Below are positions 29,969-41,587 of a stretch of DNA of 64,000 nt, in pieces. The notes under the pieces were generated by a model, which saw nothing but the letters and a program-made list of their open reading frames with translations, did not search any database and was not told the origin of the DNA. The position numbers and the translations under genes are program-made. Source of the stretch: Eurosta solidaginis (lineage: Eukaryota > Arthropoda > Insecta > Diptera > Tephritidae). Every line of letters begins with the position of its first letter. The first letter of the stretch is position 1. The stretch is taken from positions 175,558,645 through 175,622,644 of the forward strand of contig NC_090319.1 in the NCBI RefSeq assembly GCF_040869045.1. The letters run 5' to 3'.

Positions 29969-32900
29969 CAAGTAAGGAAGGCTAAGTTCGGGTGTAACCG
30001 AACATTACATACTCAGTTCAGAGCTGTGGAGACAAAGTAAGGGAAAATCACCATGTTGTAAAAAGAACCTAGGGTAACCCTGGAATGTGTTTGTATGACA
30101 TGTGTATCAAATGGAAGGTATTAAATAGTATTTTAAGAGGAAGTGGGCCATAGTTTTATAGATGGACTCCATTTAGGGATATCGCCATAAAGGTGAACCA
30201 GGCCTGACTCTAGAATTTGCTTGTACGATATGGGTATCAAATGAAAGGTGTTAATGAGTATTTTAAAAGGGAGTGGGCCTTAGTTCTATAGGTGGACGCC
30301 TTTTCGAGATATCGCCATAAAGGTGGACCAGGGGTGACTCTAGAATTTATTTTGTACGATATGAGTATCAAATGAAAGATATTAATGAGTATTTTAAAAG
30401 GGCGTGGGCCTTAGTTCTATAGATGGACGACTTTTCGAGATATCGCCATAAAGATGGACCAGGGGTGACTCTAGAATTTATTTTGTACGATATGGGTATA
30501 AAATGAAAGGTATTAATGATTATTTTAAAAGGGCGTGGGCCTAAGTTCTATAGATGGACGCCTTTTCGAGATATCGCCATAAAGATGGACCAGGGGTGTC
30601 TCTAGAATTTGTTTGTACGATATGAGTATCAAATGAAAGGTGTTAATGAGTATTTTAAGAGGGCGTGGGCCTTAGTTCTATATGTGGACGCCTTTTCGAG
30701 ATACCGCCATAAAGGTGGACCAGGGGTGACTCTAGAATTTGTTTGTACGATATGAGTATCAAATGAAATGTGTTAATGATAATTTTAAAAGGGCGTGGGC
30801 CTAAGTTCTATAGATGAACGCCTTTTCGAGATATCGCCATAAAGATGGACCAGGGGTGACTCTAGAATTTATTTTGTACAATATGGGTATCAAATGAAAG
30901 GTATTAATGAGTATTTTAAAAGGGCGTGGGCCTAAGTTCTATAGATGGACGCCTTTTCGAGATATCGCCATAAAGGTGGACCAGGGGTGACTCTAGAATT
31001 TGTTTGTACGATATGTGTATCAAATGAAAGGTATTAATGAGTATTTTAAAAGGGCGATGGGCCTAAGTTCTATAGATGGACGCCTTTTCGAGATATCGCC
31101 ATAAAGATGGACCAGAGGTGTCTCTAGAATTTGTTTGTACGATATGAGTATCAAATGAAAGGTGTTAATGAGTATTTTAAAAGGGAGTGGGCCTTAGTTC
31201 TATAGGTGGACGCCTTTTCGAGATATCGCCATAAAGGTGGACCAGGGGTGACTCTAGAATTTATTTTGTACGATATGAGTATCAAATGAAAGGTATTAAT
31301 GAGTATTTTAAAAGGGCGTGGGCCTAAGTTCTATAGATGGACGCCTTTTCGAGATATCGCCATAAAGATGGACCAGGGGTGACTCTAGAATTTATTTTGT
31401 ACGATATGGGTATCAAATGAAAGGTATTAATGAGTATTTTAAAAGGGCGTGGGCCTAAGTTCTATAGATGGACGCCTTTTCGAGATATCGCCATAAAGGT
31501 GGACCAGGGGTGACTCTAGAATTTGTTTGTACGATATGTGTATCAAATGAAAGGTATTAATGAGTATTTTAAAAGGGCGTGGGCCTAAGTTCTATAGATG
31601 GACGCCTTTTCGAGATATCGCCATAAAGATGGACCAGGGGTGACTCTAGAATTTGTTTGTACGATATGAGTATCAAATGAAAGGTGTTAATGAGTATTGT
31701 AAGAGGGCGTGGGCCTTAGTTTTATAGGTGGACGCCTTTTCGGAATATCGTTATAAAAGTGGACCAGGGTTGACTCTAGAATGCGTTTGTACAATATGGG
31801 TATCAACCGAAAGGTGCTAATAAGTGTTTTAAAAGGGAGTGGGCCTTAGTTCTATGGGTGGACGCCTTTTCGGAATATCGCCATAAACGTGGACCAGGGG
31901 TGACTCTAGAATGCGTTTGTACAATATGGGTATCAAATAAAAGGTGTTAATGAGTATTTTAAAAGGGCGTGGGCCTTGGTTCTATAGGTGGACGACTTTT
32001 CGAGATATCGCCATAAAGGTGGACCAGGGGTGACTCTAGAATTTGTTTGTACGATATGGGTATCAAATGAAAGGTGTTAATGAGTACTTTAAAAGGTCGT
32101 GGGCCTTAGTTCTATAGGTGGACGCCTTTTCAAGATATCGCCATAAAGGTGGACCAGGGGTGACTCTAGAATTTGTTTGTACGATATGGGTATCAAATTA
32201 AAGGTGTTAATGAGTATTTTAAAAGGGAGTGGGCCTTAGTTCTATAGGTGGATGCCTTCTCGAGATATCGCCATAAAGGTGGGCCAGGGGTGACTCTAGA
32301 ATTTTTTTGTACGATATGGGTATTAAATGAAAGGTGTTAATGAGTATTTAAAAAGGAGTGGGCCTTAGTTCTATATGTGGACGCCTTTTCGAGATATCGC
32401 CATAAACGTGGACCAGGGGTGACTCTAGAATGTGTTTGTACGATATGGGTATCAAATTAAAGGTATTAATGAGGGTTTTAAAATTGAGTGGCCCTTAGTT
32501 GTATATGTGAAGGCGTTTTCGAGATATCGACCAAAATGTGGACCAGGGTGATCCAGAACATCATCTGTCGGGTACCGCTAATTTATTTATATATGTAATA
32601 CCACGAACAGTATTCCTTCCACAATTCCAAGGGCTTTTGATTTCGCCCTGCAAAACTTTTTCATTTTCTTCTACGTAATATGGTAGGTGTCACACCCATT
32701 TTACCAAGTTTTCTTCTAAAGTTATATTTTGCGTCAATAGACCAATACAATTACCATTTTTCATCCCTTTTTTCGTATTTGGTATATAATTATGGCATTT
32801 TTTTCATTTTTCGTAATTTTCGATATCGAAAAAGTGGGCGTGGTCTTAGTGGGATTTCGGCCATTTTTTACACCAATACAAAGTGAGTTCAGTTAAGTAC

Positions 32901-33884
32901 GTGAACTGAGTTTAGTAAAGATATATCGATTTTTGCTCAAGTTATTGTGTTAGCGGCCGAGCGGAAGGACAGGCGGTCGACTGTGTATAAAAACTGGGCG
33001 TGGCTTCAACCGATTTCGCCCTTTTTCACAGAAAACAGTTATCGTCCTAGAATCTAAGCCTCTACCAAATGTCACAAAGATTGGTAAATTTGTGTTCGAC
33101 TTATGGCATTAAAAGTATCCTAGACAAATTAAATGGAAAAGGGCGGAGCCACGCCCATTTTAAAATTTTCTTTTATTTTTGTATTTTGTTGCAAACATAT
33201 CATTACTGGAGTTGAATGTCGACATAATCTACTTATATACTGTAAAGATATTAACTTTTCTTTTAAAATTTGAATTAAAAAAATTTTTTTTTTAAAAGTG
33301 GGCGTGGTCGTTCACCGATTTTGCTAATTTTTATTAAGCAGACATATAGTAATAATAGTAACGTTCCTGCCAAATTTCATCATGATATCTTCAACGAATG
33401 CCAAATTACAGCTTGCAAAACTTCTAAATTACCTTCTTTTCAAAGTGGGCGGTGCCACGCCCATTGTCCAAAATTTTACTAGTTTTCAATTCTGCGTTAT
33501 AAGTTCAACTCACCTACCAAGTTTCATCGCTTAATCCTTATTTGGTAATGAATTATCGCACTTTTTCGATTTTTCGAAATTTTCGATATCGAAAAAGTTG
33601 GCGGGTTATTGTCCGATATCGTTCATTTTAAATAGCGATCTGAGATGAGTACCCAGGAACCTACATACCAAATTTCATCAAGATACCTAAAAATTTACTC
33701 AAGTTATCGTGTTAAGGGACAGACGGACGGACGGACGGACATAGCTCATTCGAATTTTTTTTCGATACTGATTATTTTGATATATGGAAGTCTATATCTA
33801 TCTCGATTCCTTTATACCTGTACAACCAACCGTTATGCAATCAAAGTTAATATACTCTGTGAGCTCTGCTCAACTGAGTATAAA
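29969..33884 (-). mobile_element. DINE-1/HINE-like Helentron derivative with central satellite
   Basis: About 3.9 kb. It starts CAAGTAAGGAAGGCTAAGTT and ends GCTCTGCTCAACTGAGTATA. The uninterrupted paralogous unit (34795: GGCAATATAAAAAATG) gives the empty site; TATAAA occurs at both borders (29963-29968 and 33879-33884). On the minus strand the layout recalls Drosophila DINE-1: a TATACTCAGTTGAG start, a GTCY microsatellite (GTCCGTCCGTCCGTCCGTCT, 33721-33740), AAATTTGGTATGTAGGTTCC, then a central tandem repeat. Subterminal inverted motifs ACTCAGTTCAGAGCT (left, about 30013) and ACTCAGTTGAGCAGAGCT (right, minus strand). GGGCGTGG / CCACGCCC boxes and the palindrome TTTTCGATATCGAAAA recur. No Rep/helicase ORF, so non-autonomous. 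Confidence 0.7.
30075..32560. repeat. ~130-bp satellite, about 19 tandem units
   Basis: Each unit carries TGACTCTAGAATTTGTTTGT, ACGATATGGGTATCAAATGA, then AGGGCGTGGGCCTTAGTTCT and CGAGATATCGCCATAAAGGT. Outer units (about 30075-30200 and 32420-32560) are the most diverged; middle units are nearly identical, as expected from unequal exchange. Variant bases (attTATTTTG insertion, GAG/GGG/TGT after ATAT, TGTCTCT for TGACTCT) repeat every four units between 30596 and 31638, suggesting a ~0.52-kb higher-order repeat. No coding potential. Confidence 0.85.
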
Positions 33885-34590
33885 AATTTAATGTTATATT
33901 TTTGTAACTTTTTTTTTCGTTCAGTATAAGACGTACTTTATCTAAAATGATAATTAATTCTGCAAATGCAAAAAAATTTTCGGGCAAATTTGCCATTAAA
34001 AAAAAAATAAAAAAATTAGTTAGTTTCAACTAAAGTTAACTCATTATTTGCAATTTCATGTTTTTTTGAAAACAACTAAAATAAAAACAAAGAATCTGTT
34101 AAATAAAGACTTATGTATTTACGTGTAAGTGAAATTTGCCACAAAAAATGGGCCGGTCAAAAGTAAATTCTATTTACGCTTTTTGGTACGCTACAAATTA
34201 TTTTGGAAATATTTTTTAGGACTTTGGTAGAGGCTATTATAGGTAAGTGGCAACAATGGGAAACCATGTTTTAATCTTTCGCCGTGTAGCGCGTACGCTT
34301 ATGTAGGTTTGTGTCTTAGAGCACTAACATAATTTGTTCAAAGATGGCGCGCTTTTGTGCAAGAAAGTAAATATCCATATTTGGAGAGATTGTTGGATTG
34401 ACAAAAAACTTTTTCTAGTAATTATAAACAAATAGAGTAATATTTGTTAACAAAAATAGGCCTATGCACTGCGGCTGATCTATACGAATCGATTCATATC
34501 ACTTTTATATGATTTTACGTATGCTAACTATGCGAAACCGCCTGCCAATTTTTTGTATGGAAATTTTGTTAGCGAATTATTATATAGATA
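33885..34590. repeat. Direct duplication, unit 1 right part
   Basis: Continues unit 1 after the HINE element and aligns with 34800-35545 (shared TTTTCGGGCAAATTTGCCAT, TTTTTTTGAAAACAACTAAA, ATAGGCCTATGCACTGCGGC). Unit 2 has an extra ~100 bp around 35155-35330, partly a small local repeat (AAAGA(C/T)GGCGCGCTTGTGCA twice). Non-coding. Confidence 0.75.
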
Positions 34591-34596
34591 GTGGGT

Positions 34597-35545
34597 AATA
34601 TACTGCCTATGCAATACAGCCGCTATGATGCCGGTTGCCGTGTTTTTGGGACGTTTTTTTGTTTCGTTTAATATACAACGTGAAATTTTCCGATTCAGTC
34701 AAGTTGCATTTAAATAAAAACAAACCAATTTGAAATAAGAGAATATATAATAAAATAAAATAAGAACTAAAATAAATTAGCATAAAAGGCAATATAAAAA
34801 ATGTAATGTTATACTTTATCTAAACTAAGGATTAAATCTGCAAATGCAAAAACATTTTCGGGCAAATTTGCCATTAATTGTTATAAATAAGCTAGTTAGT
34901 TTCAACAAAAGTTAACTCATTATTTGTGATTTCATGTTTTTTTGAAAACAACTAAAATAAAAACAAAGAACCTGTTAAATAAAGACTTATGTATTTACGT
35001 TTAAGTGAAATTTGTCAAAAATTAATTCTATTTAAGATTTTTTGGTACGCTACAAGTTATTTTGGAACAATTTTTTAAGCTTTTGGTAGAGACTATTATA
35101 GGTAAGCGGCAACAATGGGGAACCATATTTGTATGTAGGTGAAACATTTGTGCTTTCGAATTTAGCGAGTATACATAAAATTTGAAATTCACATTAGAAA
35201 ACTTAGATAATTGTTCCCAAAGACGGCGCGCTTGTGCATAAAGGTTTAGGTCTTTGAAATTCGCATAAGGACACTTAGATAATTGTTCTCAAAGATGGCG
35301 CGCTTGTGCACGAAAATGACGTACGATATTTGTATGAATTGTTCGAATTTACAAAAAACTTTTTCTATTAATTATAAACAAATAGAGTAATATTTGTTAA
35401 CAAAAATAGGCCTATGCACTGCGGCTGATCAATACGAATCGATTCATATAACTTTTATATGATTTTACGTATGCTAAGTATGCGAAACAGCCTGTCAATT
35501 GATTGTATGGAAATTTTGTTAGCGTATTAATATATAGATGACAAA
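34597..35545. repeat. Direct duplication, unit 2 (uninterrupted)
   Basis: Lacks the HINE insertion and therefore shows the pre-insertion sequence. Bordered at 34585 and 35530 by the same TATATAGAT(A/G) text (TTATATAGATAGTGGG and ATATATAGATGACAAA), so the duplication junction falls there. The minus frame 34792-34607 is a shadow. Confidence 0.75.
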
Positions 35546-35930
35546 ATGATTTTGTCACTCTCGTAGCAACACCGAATGATATTCAACCTAAAGTTGTGGA
35601 CATAATTAATCAGTTTGCTGAAAGAAAAGAGAACTGTCAACCTAGAATTATTGCAGTTGGAACTGATATTACGTGTGTTTCCGAATTTTATATTTTTGCG
35701 ATTGCAAAAAATGGAAGTGCTACTCCTATATGAAGTGCGTTGACATTATCATAAAATTGTCATAGGTTTTTAACACCGAATACTCACAAAGAAGCAAACT
35801 AGTATGGGCATTTTTGGAACAATATTTTTTTGAGTTAAAATCAGAGGATTTTTCTTCCGTTGCAAATCTTTTAAGCAAACTAGTATAGTATTTATACGCC
35901 CTCTACAATATTTTTAACGAAAAAATTACC
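35546..35930 (+). pseudogene. Companion ORF remnant of the CACTA-like transposon
   Basis: Frame pieces read VTLVATPNDIQPKVVDIINQ, FAERKENCQPRIIAVGTDI and, after a break, KLVWAFLEQYFFELKSEDFS. These resemble the second ORF that I recall upstream of the transposase in some animal EnSpm-like elements, where a WxFxQxxFFEL block is common; function unknown. Broken by several stops. Position directly before the zinc-finger transposase supports a common element. Confidence 0.4.
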
Positions 35931-35936
35931 TATTCT

Positions 35937-38271
35937 TTGCTTCATTTGTACAAAAGTTCATCGAACACCGAATGACCTTATTAAACATTTAAAGTCTAGG
36001 CATGGTACCCCAACAATTTATGAATTTGTTTGTAAAGAAGACAAGTGCAGTCAAATTTTTAACAATATGTTCAGATTTCAGAATCATTTTACAAAGCATA
36101 CTAAAAGTAAAAGAAGTGGTGAATTAGGAGGACTTAAACACAGTTCCCAAATCGCGACGAATACTGAAGCAAACTTGTCGTCTGAAACACCCATAAAACA
36201 AACATTTTCGTTTAATTTAAAGAATCAACTATATCATTCCTTCTTCAGCTACATGCAAATACAAATTTTTCTCGAAGAGACGTACTTGATATTAAAAATT
36301 CTGTTGAACAGTGTTTTTTGATACCGATTTATGAATCTTTAAAATCATTACCTACAGTCAATGAAAACAATAGTTCACTCGATGAAATAATCCAAACCCT
36401 TTTCTGAAGTAAGTTCTGAATATAAATTTCTTAAAGAATTAGAAAAACTAAATTTGTATAAACCTCCACATAAGTTCATTTTTAGTGAAGATCTTTCAGA
36501 AGTCGTACTATATAATAACCCTTCTTTATCATTAGCAAGAACAGAAATGACAGCAACAGACATAACTTTTCAAATAAAACGTTTTTTCGAAAGTGAAGGT
36601 GTTTTGAGAGCCACTCTTTTAAATATGGAGCACTTTTTGAAAGACAATTTTTATTCTCATTTTCTCAATGGTGATTATTGGCCAAGCTCAAAATATGCTG
36701 AAAACTATGTATATATACCTTATTTCCTATACCTCGATGATTTTGAGATAAATGATCCATTGGGATCAAAATCCGGACAACAGAAAGTTTGTGGAATATA
36801 CTATAGTTTTCCAAGTATACCACTATGTCAAATTAGTAGACTTGCAAATATATTTGTGGCAGGGTTTATTAAGAGTACTGATGTACATGATTGTGGAACT
36901 AATATTTCCGTCACACCTATAATTGATATTTTCAAAAAACTTGAAATTGACGGTCTGGAAATCAACGCAGATGGCATTACTTATAAACTGTTTTTTAGGT
37001 TAGGGCAAGTTTTGGGCGACAACTTGTGACTAAATACTGCATTAGGATATGTTCCTTTGTTTTCTGCAAATTACTTTTGCAGAATATGCAGAAGAGAAAA
37101 AATACAGACCCGCTCTGATTCCGAAGAGATTCCCGGTTCGTTGCGATATAAAAATAATTATAATTACGATGGCTTACTTTATAATCCAGCACAAACCGGT
37201 ATTAAGCATAATGCAATTTTTAACTCGTTGCAAACCTTCCATGTTACAGACAATATCGCATGTGATATTATGCATGACGTATTCCTTGGTATATGCAAAT
37301 ACAATCTTTCTAAAATTTTATATCATTTCGTCTACAAGTAAAAGTTTTTTTCTTTAGATACTCTAAATTACAGGAAACAAATGTTTCAATACGGTGATAC
37401 CGAAATTGGATACATAAGTCCACCTATTCAAAAAGACCATATAACTAATTGTTCATTCAAAATGAATGATAAGCAAATGAAAACATTTTTTCATTTAATA
37501 CTTCTCATGGTCGGAGATTTAGTAGATTCAAATGATTTAGTTTTTAAATTCCTTATATTGTTTGTAACTTTAATTGATAAGTTACTTTTACCAAATTACA
37601 ACGACAATTCTCTAAATGACTTGCGATCTTTAATTAAACAGCATAATAACGCTTATCAAAGTATATTTAAAGAACACTTAAAGCCAAAATACCACAATCT
37701 GGTGCACTATCCATCTATAATAAAAAAGCTAGGGCCTTTAAAATACTGGTCAGTTAGATTCGAAGCTGCACATCAATTGCATAAGCAATATGCTAGAAAT
37801 ATTTCCTCTAGAACTTTGGCTATAAAATCATCGCTGAGTTTCGCAAATCTTTTATTGAAAAACGATTTTTTGCAAGAAGAATATACTTTTAAAAGTATTG
37901 AAAATATTAAACCTGAAAATAGTATATACTTATCTTCATTAGTGTCGGATCTAATCTTATATAAAACAACTGATGAACTTAATTTTCAAGGCACTGTATT
38001 CCGCATTGGGCATATAGTCACAGTCTCTCATGGCGAAAGTATAAATATTTATGAAATATCTCATTTTTTAATAAAAAATAATAATGTCACGATTTGTGTA
38101 AAAAAATTCGAAAGTATCAGTTTTTCAAAAAAATATCAATCGTATTTAATAGGTAATTCCAGCAATGTATATAATATAATACACTTTAAAGAACTAGATG
38201 GGTCACCCACACATTTTTACAAACTTAATAATGGACTTAAAGTACTAAGATTAAAAGAATATTGGCACTGA
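35937..38271 (+). pseudogene. CACTA/EnSpm-like transposase with two C2H2 fingers
   Basis: Two zinc fingers start it: CFICTKVHRTPNDLIKHLKS (then RHG), and KEDKCSQIFNNMFRFQNHFT (then KHT). After a frameshift near 36230 comes NFSRRDVLDIKNSVEQCF. The main frame 36454-38271 is open apart from two stops (TGA 37027-37029 after LGQVLGDNL, where relatives read GDNLG, and TAA 37339-37341). Motifs: YVYIPYFLYLDDFEINDPLG, VCGIYYSFPSIP, FSANYFCRICRREK, VTDNIACDIMHDVFLGICKY, PKYHNLVHYPSIIKKLGPLK and WSVRFEAAHQLHKQYARN. The DD/D-FE residues and the cysteine pair fit the Transposase_21-like group. It would cut and paste its element in the nucleus; few lesions suggest moderate age. Confidence 0.65.
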
Positions 38272-38437
38272 ATGTATTCAAAACACATGATTTTTTTGTA
38301 TTTCCTATTTTTTGCAGCTTGTGTTTTTGTATAAGAATAAACGTACAGTATTATTTCTCAAATAAACTAAAATTGGTTTTTTGTTGGGCATGTATAGGGT
38401 TAAATAAGTAATGAACGCTCCCTTTAAAATTTGAAAG

Positions 38438-38800
38438 ATATCTCTTCGAAAATATCAATAAGAACATCTTCTCAATAATATGTGAAACCTCTTCGACAAT
38501 GTCAAAATGAATATCTTCTCAATAATATGGAATATCTCTTCGGAAATGCCAATAAGTACATCTTCTCAATAGGTTGTGATATCTCTTTGGAAATGCCAAT
38601 ATGAACATCTTCTCAATAATTTGTGATGTCTCTTTGGATATCTTAATAAGAACATCTTATCGGTAATATATGATATCATTTAAGAGATGTCAATGAGAGT
38701 CACTGGCTATTCTTCGAAGATATCTTTTTGAATACTTTGAAAAGTTTATCTTTACAAATATATAACGAACATCTTCTTGAAGAAAATCCATAGAGATATC
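38438..38800. repeat. 47-bp subterminal tandem repeat, 5-6 units
   Basis: Units of the form ATATCTCTTCGGAAATGCCA then ATAAGAACATCTTCTCAATA plus seven bases, at about 38438, 38484, 38531, 38578 and 38625, with decayed units to 38800 (GAACATCTTCTTGAAG). Lies 3' of the transposase. Subterminal arrays of transposase-binding repeats are characteristic of CACTA elements. Confidence 0.7.
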
Positions 38801-38914
38801 AGATCGTTTTTGTTTTATTTTATTAGGTACTTTTGGTTCTGTGTATATTTCTACAGTAAAATCTACTCCGATCGTAGTGGAATTCAAAAGCAGTTATGTA
38901 TGATAGACATAACA

Positions 38915-39261
38915 TGTAAGGCGCGATAACCTACGAAGAGATTTTGGGCCGAGCTTCTCTTCCAATTTGCGTCGTGCTCCTCTTATTTTTCCTTCAAATT
39001 GGCTGGACAAGACCTACTTGTTGTATGCCGACTCCGAACGGAATCTGCAAGGCAGATGAGGTTTCACTGAGAGCTTTTTATGGCAGAAATACATTCGGAG
39101 TGCTTGCCAAATACTGCCAAGGGGCGACCCCGCTTAGAAAAATTTTCTTCTAATTGAAAAAACTTGTTTCTAAAGTTTTGATATTGCTTTTCCTGGGGCG
39201 TGAACTCAGGATCTTCGGTGTGGATGACGGAGCATGCTACCATCACACCACGGTGGCCGCC
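38915..39261 (-). mobile_element. tRNA-derived SINE, copy 3
   Basis: Same family as 15431-15772, about 345 bp. Minus-strand head GGCGGCCACCGTGGTGTGAT, A-box-like GATGGTAGCATGCTCCG and a mutated B box GAGTTCACGCCC. It keeps the TTGCCAAATACTGCCAAGGG segment missing from copy 2. No confident target duplication. The plus frame 38944-39153 is a shadow. Confidence 0.85.
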
Positions 39262-39369
39262 AGATGTATTATGGACAACCCTTTGAAATATGCTTACCGA
39301 ACTTATCAGAATAAAGGAAAGGGATGAGAACACCTGAGTATTCATTTCATTATGGGTAAAACTATGTAC

Positions 39370-39800
39370 ACCATTTCAAGATTGGATTCTCGAAAGCGTC
39401 ATTTACAGTTTAAAATTGAAAATTGGAATTTTGAAAACGTCATTTGGATTCTAGAATTGTAAATTGGATTTTAGAAAACGTAATTTGGATTTTCGTAAAA
39501 TCTTTGTTGTGTTTCTTAAAATTAATTTCAAATAGTAAAGAAAAGTCAATTGGAATTTAGAAAATATAAAATATATTATATTTATGCTGTCTAAAATCCA
39601 ACTTACATTTTCTAAAATCCAATTGACTGTTCTTTACTATTTCAAATTATTCTTAAAAACACAAACTGGATTATAGAAAGGGTCAATTGAATTTCAGAAA
39701 TAGTAAATTTTATTTTTTCATTGTCTTTGAAATCCAATTAAAATCCAAGTGACGGCTTTTAAATCCCAATGACGGTTTCTTAAACCCAAAGTTCTGTCTG
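39370..39800. repeat. Foldback-like inverted repeat
   Basis: Built from variants of TTGGATTTTAGAAAACGT. The inner arms form a near-perfect hairpin: TTCAAATAGTAAAGAAAAGTCAATT (39520-39545, written here in part as AATAGTAAAGAAAAGTCAAT) pairs with ATTGACTGTTCTTTACTATT (39626-39645). The outer arms (CGTCATTTGGATT near 39445, AATCCAAGTGACGG near 39742) pair more loosely. Non-coding; TSD not found. Confidence 0.6.
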
Positions 39801-40613
39801 ACGCCGACTTAAAATTTGAATTTCAAAAAAAAAAAGAAAAGAAATCTTGAATTTATTGAGCAGATGTCAGAGAAAAGATCTGCATAAATGCGGTTTTCAA
39901 TACCAAAATTGCGAATGTCGCACCAGTTGAATAAGTTCCATGATAAATGACCACACATACACATTGCTTAAGAATATATGCAGGAAAGTGATCAGAGACT
40001 ATCAAAGGTATCAAAGTCGAGAAAAATAGAGAGAAGATAGAAAAAGCAAAGCTGTTAGTGCTGGACTAAGTTCTAAACAATAGACCACAAGAAGAATGGA
40101 GCTTCCAAGAGAGGCATTGTCTTATTCGAAGCAAATTAAAACCTGACGATTATGATAACTATAACCAGGGCTGTTCAAAATGTTTATATTGAAGTGCAAA
40201 TCACAATACATTTACAAAATTATATGTACACTGCAACTTTTTTAAATTGCAAAAAAAAATTTTAAATATTTGACGAATTTTGATGGGCCCCTTAAAGAAT
40301 AAATTTTTAATTGAAATTTTTCTGACTGCTACAACATTTTTGACCAATTTTTTGTTGTCAATTTGTTAGTGTAAATTTGAATATCATACCCATATTTGTA
40401 AAACTCCTATATTGCTTCTACAGGCTAGGTACACTCACAAACATCAGAGTGTCGATATATTGATGTTTAAATGTTTTTGTTTTTGTATACAATAATCGCA
40501 TGTACCTAAATTTAAATTTTTTCTTGTCCCACATGTATGCTGCTTCAATTACAAAAATTGTGTAGGCTGTCTTGTTTTGATGTCGAATATAAAACTCATT
40601 GCGAGCATTTTCT
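39801..40613. other. Intergenic, nothing identified
   Basis: AT-rich. The minus frame 40621-40418 (67 codons) has no recognisable motif and runs into the MITE target duplication. Confidence 0.4.
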
Positions 40614-40622
40614 ATTAGCAAT

Positions 40623-40815
40623 CATGGCGGAACCATACAAGGTGGCAGCACGGTGACATACCTAAAAACATAAATAAAAGTTCCCTGTACTTTGTTTTTG
40701 TAACTAGATGGACTAATGTCAAAATCTTACTGCGCCAGAAGTTTATGTATCAAATCATATTAAAAAAGTACAAATCAGCTCTCACCGTGCTGCCACCTTG
40801 TATAGTTCCGCCAGG
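40623..40815. mobile_element. MITE with 34-bp TIRs and 9-bp duplication
   Basis: 193 bp. The left end is CATGGCGGAACCATACAAGG then TGGCAGCACGGTGA; the right end on the minus strand is CCTGGCGGAACTATACAAGG then the same TGGCAGCACGGTGA. Flanked by ATTAGCAAT on both sides (40614-40622 and 40816-40824). A 9-bp duplication points to a Mutator- or Merlin-type source. Confidence 0.9.
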
Positions 40816-40824
40816 ATTAGCAAT

Positions 40825-41467
40825 ATCATACCGAAGTGCCTTGGGTTCATATGGAAATGCTTTTTCATATGAAATTCAGGAACTTTCAAATGAAACGAAT
40901 TTATATGTGAGGGAGTGCTAGGAAATTTCTCTTTATGTATATTCAAAGTGTGATTTTTTATCTGTGCTTATTCTTCAGAGCAAAATTGGGCGAGAATAAA
41001 GGGACCGCTAGTAGATAAAGGAACACAGATCTCGATAAGGAAGAAAGGCACCAAAGCGTGGGGTGCAAAGTACTGGCAATAAAATTCCTAATGAAAACAA
41101 ACAAATAAAACCAGTCGAAGATGACAACGCAGACGACAGAGAAAGACAATTCAATAGAAGCCTTAAATAAACAAAGGCCGGGAATGCAAATTAACAGGAA
41201 CATCGTTAAATCGTGAGAAGTATAAAAAAAAACCAAAACGTTGTACCGGGAAAGAGATCGAATACAGATAGTCGCGGTAAGCCACAAACTGCCTGACTAA
41301 AATATTAAGTTATGGATTTTTTCTTAATTCAAAGGGAATGTGCAGGTAAGGGTTATCAAAAGCTTTAGGAATGAACAAGATTTTCCGATGAAAGAAAGAT
41401 ACGTTTTCAAAACGAAATTTTGATACAGCTTCAAAACTTAATCTAAATGGCAATGTGAATGGCCATA
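40825..41467. other. Intergenic, nothing identified
   Basis: AT-rich. The 109-codon minus frame 41287-40958 is hydrophobic (Phe/Leu/Ser-rich) with no motif and is probably chance. Confidence 0.4.
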
Positions 41468-41479
41468 GGAAATGCCCTG

Positions 41480-41497
41480 GTTAGGTTAGGTTAGGTT
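41480..41497 (-). repeat. 3' tail of the LOA-like element, (TAACC)n
   Basis: Plus strand GGTTAGGTTAGGTTAGGTTG, i.e. TAACC repeats at the element's 3' end instead of poly(A). The unit equals the ancestral insect telomere repeat (TTAGG), which flies have lost. It borders the TSD directly. Confidence 0.8.
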
Positions 41498-41587
41498 GAA
41501 CTGGCCGGTCCATGAGGACCTCGCATAGACTGATTGAGTCCGTAGTATAATTAGAAGTTTTTTTAACGACAAAACTGAAAAACTCTA

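Noticed and set aside
30075..32560. Regular repeats that could be mistaken for a CRISPR array
   Set aside because: Units are ~130 bp and repeat in full with no variable spacers; the setting is eukaryotic. It is a satellite.
37049..37357. 102-codon plus frame overlapping the CACTA-like transposase
   Set aside because: Another frame (36454-38271) carries the conserved motifs through this stretch.
40958..41287. 109-codon minus frame
   Set aside because: Hydrophobic composition without motif; probably chance.
41480..41497. Telomere or chromosome end from TTAGG repeats
   Set aside because: Only three units, bounded by a TSD and an internal LINE; it is an element tail.
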